From contig NC_092052.1 in the NCBI RefSeq assembly GCF_003086295.3, forward strand, positions 73,649,559-73,713,558: a stretch of DNA of 64,000 nucleotides. Direction: 5' to 3'. The notes under the pieces are model-generated. The model saw nothing but the letters and a program-made list of their open reading frames with translations. It made no database searches and was not told the DNA's origin. Shown piece by piece: positions 57,318 to 64,000 of this stretch. The position numbers were made by a program, and so were the translations under genes. Positions within the stretch are counted from its first letter, which is position 1. The number at the start of each line of letters is the position of its first letter. The stretch is from Arachis hypogaea (lineage: Eukaryota; Streptophyta; Magnoliopsida; Fabales; Fabaceae).

Positions 57318-58878
57318 TGGTGCACGAATTGTGAATCACACTTTTCACAACGCGTACCACTAACCAGCAAGTGCACTGGGTCGTCCAAGTAATACCTTAC
57401 GTGAGTAAGGGTCGAATCCCACGGAGATTGTTGGTTTGAAGCAATCTATGGTTATCTTGTAAATCTTAGTCAGGAAGTCAATTATGTTTATCAATTGAAT
57501 TGTGAATAACCAAGAGAGCATAAATTAAAGATTACTTGTTGTGCAGTAATGGAGAATATGTTGGAGTTTTGGAGATGCTTTGTCTTCTGAATCTCTGCTT
57601 TCCTCTGTCTTCTGATTCACGCACGCACGTCCTCCTATGGCAAGCTGTGTGTTGGTGGATCACCGTTGTCAATGGCTACCTTCCATCCTTCCAGTGAAAA
57701 CTACGCTCACGCGCTCTGTCACAGCACGGCTAATCACCGGTTGGTTCTCGATCCGGTTGGAATAGGATTTACTATCCTTTTGCATCTGTCACTAACGCCC
57801 AGCCTTCAGGAGTTTGAAGCTCGTCACAGTCATTCAATCCTTGAATCCTACTCGGAATACCACAGACAAGGTTTAGACTTTCCGGATTCTCATGAATGCC
57901 GCCATCAGTTCTAGCTTATACCACGGAGATTCTGATTAAGAGATCTCAGAGATACTCATTCAATCGGATATAGAACGGAGGTGGTTGTCAGGCACACGTT
58001 CATGGTTTGAGGAAGGTGATGAATGTCACTGATCATCACCTTCATCACAGTTAAGCGCGAATGAACATCTTAGATAGGAACAAGCGTGTTTGAATAGAAA
58101 ACAGAAATACTTGCATTAATTCATCGAGACACAGTAGAGCTCCTCACCCCCAACAATGGGGTTTAGAGACTTATGCCGTCAGAGAATACAAAGTTTAGAT
58201 CTAAAATGTCATGAGATACAAAATAAGTCTCTAAAAGTTGTTTAAATACTAAACTAGCAGCCTAGGTTTACAAAAATTGGATAAACTATGATGGATGATG
58301 CAGAAATTCACTTCTGGGGCCCACTTCTGTGTGCTGGGGCCCACTTGGTGTGTGCTGGGGCTGAGACTTAAGCAATTCACATGCAGAGGCCATTTGTGGA
58401 GTTGAACGCCAGTTTTTGTGCCAGTTTGGGCGTTCAACTCCAGTTTTTGATCCTTTTCTGGCGCTGGACGCCAGACTTGGGCAGAGGACTGGCGTTGAAC
58501 GCCAGTTTACATCGTCTATTCCTGTGCAAAGTATGAACTATTATATATTTCTGGAAAGCCCTGGATGTTTACTTTCCAACGCAATTAGAAGCACGCCATT
58601 TCGAGTTCTGTAGCTCCAGAAAATCCACTTTGAGTGCAGGGAGGTCAGAATCCAACACCATCAGCAGTCCTTTTTCAGCCTGAATCAGATTTTTGCTCAG
58701 CTCCTTCAATTTCAGCCAGAAAAATACCTGAAATTACAGAAAAACACACAACTCATAGTAAAGTCCAGAGATATGAATTTTTCCTAAAAACTAATAAAAA
58801 TAGACTAAAAACTAACTAAGACATACTCAAAACTATATGAAATTATCCCCAAAAAGCGTATAAAATATCCGCTCATCA
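57318..58878 (-). repeat. 3' LTR of element E (1561 bp)
   Basis: On the - strand it starts TGATGAGCGGATATTTTATA at 58878 and ends AATTCGTGCACCA at 57318. Four GGCGTTGAACGCCAG-type motifs lie at about 58401, 58428, 58459 and 58490, with 27-31 bp spacing. No coding capacity is recognised. Confidence 0.82.
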
Positions 58879-58895
58879 CAACACCAAGCTTAAAC
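58879..58895 (-). other. Polypurine tract region of element E
   Basis: The - strand sequence immediately before the LTR is AAGCTTGGTGTTG. It is less purine-rich than usual, but its position next to the LTR start identifies it. Confidence 0.6.
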
Positions 58896-59949
58896 TGTTG
58901 CTTGTCCTCAAGCAACTAGATGAATAAAATAGAAGACTAATAGGTTAGGAAGCAATAATATCTCAGATTTTTTGATTGAAGCTCAGATTCTAATTAGATG
59001 AGCGGGACTAGTAGCTTTTTGCTTCTGAACAGATTTGGCATCTCACTTTATCCATTGAAGCTCAGAGTGATTGGCATCTATAGGAACTTAGAATTCAGAT
59101 AGTGTTATTGATTCTCTTAGTTCAGGGTGATGATTCTTGAACACAGCTTCTTTATGAGTCTTGGCTGTGGCCCTAAGCACTTTGTTTTTCAGTATTACCA
59201 CCGGATACATAAATGCCACAGACACATAACTGGGTGAACCTTTTCAGATTGTGACTCAGCTTTGCTAAAGTCCCCAATTAGAGGTGTCCAGAGTTCTTAA
59301 GCACACTCTTCTTTTTGCTTTGGACCTTGACTTTAACCGCTCAGTCTCAAGTTTTCACTTGACACCTTCACGCCACAAGCACATGGTTAGGGACAGCTTG
59401 GTTTAGCCGCTTAGACCAGGATTTTAGTCCTTTAGGCCCTCCTATCCACTGATGCTCAAAGCCTTGGGATCCTTTTCATTTACCCTTGCCTTTTGGTTTT
59501 AAGGGTCATTGGCTTTTTCTGCTTGCTTTTTCTCTCTTCTTTTTTTTTTTTTGCTGCTTTTTCTTGCTTCAAGAATCATTTTTATGATTTTTCAGATTAT
59601 CAATAACATGTCTCATGTTCATCATTCTTTCAAGAGCCAACATATTTAACAGTCTTAAACAACAAATTCAAAAGACATATGCACTGTTCAAGCATTCATT
59701 CAGAAGACAGAAAGTATTGCCACCACATTTAACTAATTAGAATTTCTTTTATTAAACTCGAAATTTTATTGCCTCTTATTCGAAAGATCTACTACTTTAT
59801 TCATGTTTGCTGATGATGAGAAAAATAAACTATAGCTTAATTGGAGATAAAATCAAAATAGATACTAATTACTACTATATGACTTCTAAGGTAAACTTTT
59901 ATAAGGACACTGTCACAGAGTTAAGGCAGAAATTGGAAATTAACAACCT
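58896..59949 (-). other. Non-coding tail between accessory ORF and 3' LTR, element E
   Basis: About 1 kb with no supported frame. Poly-T/pyrimidine runs near 59530-59560 are the only notable feature. Confidence 0.5.
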
Positions 59950-61074
59950 TTATTCTGGGGGCACGGGGGTTCCTCTGATCCTTGGAGTGCTTGGTCCTAC
60001 AAGAGAAGACTTTTGGCGCTTCAGTTCCCTTAAGTCACGCCCCTGCTCCTCTTGTTCTTTAAACATATAGGTCAGCATTTGACTGTGTTCCTTCTGTTCT
60101 TTTATTATTTGCTCCATAGCTTCCCGTATCTTGGTGACGGACGTCTCAAGATACTCCCAGTATTCAGCTTGAGGGATCTCTGGGAGAAATTCCTGTGCTC
60201 TCTTCTTGATGGGATCCTCCTGTGCTTGTTGTCTCTCCATTGATGCTTTGGTGATTGACTTTTCAATTAGGATATATTCAGTTATTCCCATCCTTACTCC
60301 AGCGTCCTTGCAGAGCAGAGAAATCACGCTTGGATAAGCCAACCTGGCCTCTTTTGAATTTTTGTTAGCAATCTTGTAGAGATCAGTGGAGATCAGCTGA
60401 TGAACCTCCACTTCCTTCCCCATCATGATGCAATGAATCATCACTGCTCTTTTAACTGTGACTTCAGATCGGTTGCTAGTGGGCAACAGAGAACGCCCGA
60501 TGAAGTCCAGCCATCCTCTGGCGGCTGGTTTGAGATCCTCTCTCTTGAGTTGATTTGGGACACCCTTTGTGTTGGTGGTCCACCTGGCTCCAGGGATACA
60601 TATGTCCTCTAGAATCCTATCCAGGTCAATGTCTGCTCTCATCATCCTCCTGTTGAAGGAGTCTGGATCATCCTTTAGTTGAGGTAGCTTTAAGATCTCT
60701 CTGATCTTGTCAGGAGTGGTATGAACAATCTTCCCTCTGACCATGGTCCGAAATTCATAGAAGGCAGTTCCAGATAGTTTTTTCTTGTCAGTCTGCCACA
60801 TATTAGCATAGAACTCCTGGACCATGTTCCTTCCTACTTTCGTTTCAGGATTAGCTAGGACTTCCCAGTTCCTGATTCGAATTTGCTCCTGGATCTCCGG
60901 ATATTCATCTTCTTTCAGATCGAATCTAACTTCCGGGATCACTGATCTCAGACCCATTACTTTAAGATAATGGTTTGAATGTTCTTTAGATAAGAACTTC
61001 CCTTGATTCCAAAGTGGTTTTGGAACGCTCTCTTTCTTGCCTCTTGGAGTGGGTTGTTTTCCTTTGGGAGCCAT
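59950..61074 (-). CDS. Accessory ORF downstream of pol in element E (plant transposon protein type)
   Basis: A 374-residue frame starting MAPKGKQPTPRGKKESVPKP is preferred. An in-frame ATG at 61443 would add 123 residues of AT-rich, hydrophobic, repeat-like sequence that looks like leader. The protein has a basic N-terminus, then a globular part (FYANMWQTDKKKLSGTAFYEF, VRGKIVHTTPDKIREILKLP) resembling the family Pfam calls putative plant transposon protein. A Glu/Lys-rich probable coiled coil follows near its end (EYWEYLETSVTKIREAMEQI). It sits where Athila elements carry the so-called env-like gene, but I see no signal peptide or clear membrane anchor, so a structural or accessory role is as likely. 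Unlike pol, it has no frameshift or stop. Confidence 0.8.
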   Translation of the reverse strand: MAPKGKQPTPRGKKESVPKPLWNQGKFLSKEHSNHYLKVMGLRSVIPEVRFDLKEDEYPEIQEQIRIRNWEVLANPETKVGRNMVQEFYANMWQTDKKKLSGTAFYEFRTMVRGKIVHTTPDKIREILKLPQLKDDPDSFNRRMMRADIDLDRILEDICIPGARWTTNTKGVPNQLKREDLKPAARGWLDFIGRSLLPTSNRSEVTVKRAVMIHCIMMGKEVEVHQLISTDLYKIANKNSKEARLAYPSVISLLCKDAGVRMGITEYILIEKSITKASMERQQAQEDPIKKRAQEFLPEIPQAEYWEYLETSVTKIREAMEQIIKEQKEHSQMLTYMFKEQEEQGRDLRELKRQKSSLVGPSTPRIRGTPVPPE

Positions 61075-61584
61075 GATCTTAGTGATCTCGGATAAACACA
61101 CCAAACTTAGAGGTTTGCTTGTCCTCAAGCAAAAGAGAAGAAAGGAGAGGGATAGAAGGAGAGCTAGGTGCAATTGTTGATGGAGGAGGGGGGTGGCTGA
61201 ACCCAAATTTAAAGGGATGGGGGTGGGTTTTCGAAAAATTGGAAAAGATAAGATAAAAAGATTGAGTTGAAAAAGATAAGATAGAAGATATAATTTAATT
61301 TTGAAAAGATATGATAGATTTTTGAAAAAGATAAATCTGAATTTTGAAAAAGATAATATGGAGATTTGAAAAAGATATGGATTAGTTGAAAAGATAGATT
61401 TGTTTTCAGAAAAGATTTGAAAAGAGTTGGATTGAATTTGCAAAGATGGATTTTTAGAAATTAAGGATTTTAGAGATCAGGGTTCTTGACATGTTCATGT
61501 AAAAATCATGCATTGAAGCATAAAATTTGAAATTAAAATGGGAATACGTGTGGGATAAATGGATTTGGCTCCTCCCTGTCTTCC
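61075..61584 (-). other. Leader of the accessory ORF, element E
   Basis: AT-rich with repeated gaaaaagata phrases (61236-61420). An open frame continues upstream through it by chance or as an unspliced extension. No conserved domain is seen. Confidence 0.45.
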
Positions 61585-61810
61585 TGGCGTTTGAACGCCC
61601 AAACACTGCTTGTTTTGGGCGTTCAACGCCCAAATGCTGATCTCCTGGGCGTTCAGCGCCCAGTTGCTGCCATTACTGGTGTTCAACGCCCATTGGGTGC
61701 CTGTTTCTGGCGTTGAACGCCCAGATTGCTGCCCTTACTGGCGTTCAGCGCCCAGTGGATGCCCATTTTGGGCGCTGAACGCCCAAAATGCCCCTTTACT
61801 GGCGTTTTCT
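61585..61810. repeat. Minisatellite, about 31 bp period, built on GGCGTTCAACGCC palindrome
   Basis: Eight units start at about 61586, 61617, 61647, 61678, 61709, 61740, 61770 and 61801. The core varies as GGGCGTTCAACGCCC, GGCGTTCAGCGCCC and GGCGCTGAACGCCC, mostly keeping self-complementarity. Linkers between cores are partly conserved (ttactgg, gctgcc, aaatgc). It lies between pol and the accessory ORF. The same core and similar spacing occur in this element's LTR. Confidence 0.85.
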
Positions 61811-62030
61811 TGCCATTGAGCTCCCTATCTCTGTTTTGTGTGCAGATTCCTTCTGTAACCCTGTAAACTTATACAAATGATTCTGTACCTTAGTGTCAGT
61901 GAACTTTATATAAACAAATAAAAATAAAAATAAAAATAGGGCAAAAATGCTTAGAGGATTGATGCCCCATGGCTGGGTTGCCTCCCAGTAAGCGCTTCTT
62001 TATTGTCTTTAGCTGGACCTTGCTGAGCTT
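61811..62030 (-). other. Short spacer after pol of element E
   Basis: Non-coding, with an (AAATA)n run near 61915-61937. Nothing else recognised. Confidence 0.5.
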
Positions 62031-63307
62031 TTAATCTAGCTTCAGCCTTGAGCATTCTTGCTCAATGTTGCCTTCAAGATAATGCTTGATTCTCTGTCCA
62101 TTGACAATGAACTTCTTATCAGAATCAATATCTTGAAGCTCCACATAACCATATGGTGACACACTTGTAATCACGTATGGTCCCCTCCACCGGGATTTCA
62201 GTTTCCCGGGGAATAGCCTGAGTCTAGAGTTAAACAACAGGACCTTCTGTTCTGGTTCAAAGATTCTAGATGACAGCTTTCTGTCATGCCATTTTTTGAT
62301 TTTTCTTTATAAAGCTTGGCATTTTCGAAAGCTGTGAATCTGAATTCCTCTAGCTCATTTAGCTGGAGCAATCGTTTTTCTCCTGCTAATTTGGCATCAA
62401 AGTTTAGGAATCTGGTTGCCCAGTAGGCCTTATGTTCCAGTTCTACGGGCAAGTGGCATGCCTTACCATACACGAGTTGGTATGGAGAGGTCCCTATAGG
62501 GGTCTTGAATGCTGTTCTGTAAGCCCACAGAGCATCATCCAAGCTCCTTGCCCAATCCTTTCTACGGGTATTTACTGTCCGTTCCAGGATTCTCTTTAAT
62601 TTTCTGTTAGAGACTTCAGCTTGCCCATTGGTTTGTGGATGATATGGAGTGGCCACTTTATGGCGAATTCCATACCGAACCATGGCAGAGTAAAGCTGTT
62701 TATTGCAGAAGTGAGTGCCCCCATCACTGATTAACACTCTAGGGACACCAAACCTGCTAAAGATATGTTTCTGGAGGAACTTCAGCACTGTTTTAGTATC
62801 ATTGGTGGGTGTGGCAATAGCCTCAACCCATTTTGATACATAGTCAACTGCCACCAGAATATAAGTGTTTGAATATGATGGTGGAAAAGGTCCCATGAAG
62901 TCAATTCCCCATACGTCAAACAACTCAATTTCCAAGATTCCTTGTTGAGGCATGGCGTAACCATGAGGCAGATTACCAGCTCTTTGGCAACTATCACAAT
63001 TACGTACAAACTCTCGGGAATCTTTATAGAGTGTGGGCCAATAGAAGCCACATTGGAGGACCTTGGTGGCTGTTCGCTCACCTCCGAAATGGCCTCCATA
63101 TTGAGATCCGTGGCAATGCCATAGGATTCTCTGTGCTTCCTCTCTGGGGACACACCTACGGATAATTCCGTCTGCACATCTCTTAAAGAGATAGGGTTCA
63201 TCCCACAAGTAGTACTTTGCATCAGTAACTAATTTCTTCTTTTGTATTCTATTGTACTCCTTGGGTATGAACCTTGCAGCTTTATAGTTGCAATATCGGC
63301 AAACCAT
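62031..63307 (-). pseudogene. Integrase of element E (frameshifted)
   Basis: On the - strand the zinc-binding HHCC region ([13 protein letters not shown] ... CDSCQRAG) lies at about 63110-62985. The DDE core has [16 protein letters not shown] and [12 protein letters not shown], so all three acidic residues are present. The C-terminal part includes [20 protein letters not shown] frameshift near 62300 moves the last part into the frame ending at 62031 ([29 protein letters not shown]). A second frameshift near 63290 separates it from RNase H upstream. Otherwise the domain is complete, so decay is recent compared with elements A and B. Confidence 0.88.
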
Positions 63308-64000
63308 GGCGCTTCCTGAATGGCAAATAGATGCTCATCAGGGAACGTCTCAGAGATCTCAAGAAAGGGGAGGGACGTCCCTTCCACTGGCTCTATCCGG
63401 GACAGATGATCAGCTACTTGGTTCTCTGTCCCTTTTCTGTCTCTTATTTCTATATCAAACTCTTGCAGAAGCAATACCCATCTGATGAGCCTGGGTTTTG
63501 AATCCTGCTTTGTGAGTAGATACTTAAGAGCAGCATGGTCAGTGTACACAATCACCTTTGATCCTACTAAGTAGGATCTGAACTTGTCAATGGCGTAAAC
63601 CACTGCAAGTAATTCCTTTTCTGTGGTTGTGTAATTTTTCTGGACATCATTTAAAACGCGACTAGCATAATAAATGACATGCAGAAGCTTGTCATGCCTC
63701 TGTCCCAATACTGCACCAATGGCATGATCACTGGCATCACACATTAGCTCAAATGGTAATGTCCAGTCTGGTGCAGAAATAACTGGTGCTGTGACCAGCT
63801 TAGCTTTCAGTGTTTCAAACGCCTGCAGGCATGCTGTGTCAAACACAAATGGCGTGTCAGCAGCTAGCAGATTGCTTAGAGGTTTTGCGATTTTTGAAAA
63901 ATCCTTTATAAACCTCCTATAGAATCCTGCATGTCCTAGAAAGCTTCTGATTGCCTTAACATTGGCAGGTGGTGGTAATTTTTCAATTACCTCTATTTTT
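63229..64000 (-). pseudogene. RT tail and RNase H of element E (partial, 5' part outside window)
   Basis: Open from the window edge. RT thumb region [20 protein letters not shown] (about 63940-63880) is followed by RNase H with [49 protein letters not shown] and the end [14 protein letters not shown]. The frame runs past the correct junction and stops at 63229, because one base appears to be missing near 63290, where the integrase frame takes over. The RT catalytic centre lies beyond the window. Confidence 0.87.

Larger units (their letters stand above)
57318..64000 (-). mobile_element. Athila-like Ty3/gypsy element E, runs off the window
   Basis: On the - strand from the window edge the order is RT tail, RNase H, integrase, a spacer with a palindromic minisatellite, an ORF downstream of pol, a non-coding tail, a polypurine tract (58879-58895) and the 3' LTR (57318-58878). 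An extra ORF between pol and the 3' LTR is the Athila layout. The LTR and spacer palindromes and the LTR phrases (ctgggtcgtccaagtaatacc, tcgaatcccacggagattg) are of a kind I associate with Arachis. The 5' half lies beyond position 64000. Confidence 0.85.

Noticed and set aside
57666..57914. 82-codon + strand frame within LTR E
   Set aside because: Antisense to the LTR, with no domain or context supporting a gene.
61585..61810. CRISPR-like array of regularly spaced short palindromic repeats
   Set aside because: Period and palindromes look superficially similar, but this is plant retrotransposon spacer. The repeats are degenerate, the linkers are themselves partly conserved and there are no cas genes. 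It is a minisatellite.

Overview
The window is plant nuclear DNA, almost certainly from a legume and most likely peanut (Arachis). This is inferred from one spliced plant cryptochrome gene surrounded by nested plant LTR retrotransposons, including an Athila-like family whose LTRs and spacers carry GGCGTTGAACGCC-type palindromes that I associate with Arachis repeats. There are no bacterial-type operons, rRNA genes, tRNA genes or CRISPR arrays. The only gene that looks functional is CRY1 (blue-light photoreceptor cryptochrome 1) at 19214-23236 on the + strand. It has four coding exons and an intact 682-residue protein with the complete tryptophan triad and a DQMVP-containing C-terminal tail.

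Left region, 1-17011. Two decayed Ty3/gypsy elements of the Tat type lie head to tail on the + strand (A, 1-7140; B, 7141-13225). Each has a broken pol, a block of tandem hairpin-forming repeats, an antisense accessory gene and a roughly 0.5 kb LTR. They abut an Athila-like LTR with its primer-binding site (13226-15024, - strand), which sits directly against a broken Helitron PIF1-type helicase (15025-17011, + strand). AT-rich intergenic DNA and the CRY1 promoter follow.

Middle region, 24553-50808. A complete but decayed Ty1/copia (Tork-like) element lies on the - strand, with both LTRs and an imperfect AATTG/AATTA target duplication. It is split by a 20.9 kb insertion at 27160-48028. The insertion has the order LTR - internal - LTR - internal - LTR, is bounded by a perfect 5-bp target duplication (GTTGA), and contains two tRNA-Met-type primer-binding sites and two polypurine tracts. 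I see no gag or pol in it. It is a tandem array of a large non-autonomous LTR element (LARD-like; LTRs 4.7-5.3 kb, internal region 2.94 kb), probably derived from a Tekay/Del-type chromovirus. It is the most unusual structure in the window.

Right region, 51806-64000. A third Tat-type fragment (C, - orientation) preserves the best copy of the antisense accessory gene on the + strand. It is followed by a truncated Athila-like LTR with a stub of its interior (D), and then by a further Athila-like element (E) that runs off the window. E has a 1.56 kb LTR, an intact ORF downstream of pol, a minisatellite of about 31 bp period built on a GC palindrome, and a frameshifted RT/RNase H/integrase region.

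Overall this is a single-gene island in nested retrotransposons. Decay is dominated by substitutions that look like C-to-T changes (CGA to TGA, TGG to TAG, CAG to TAG), by frameshifts and by recombination between repeats. Family assignments come from motifs and element architecture read by eye; no database search was possible.
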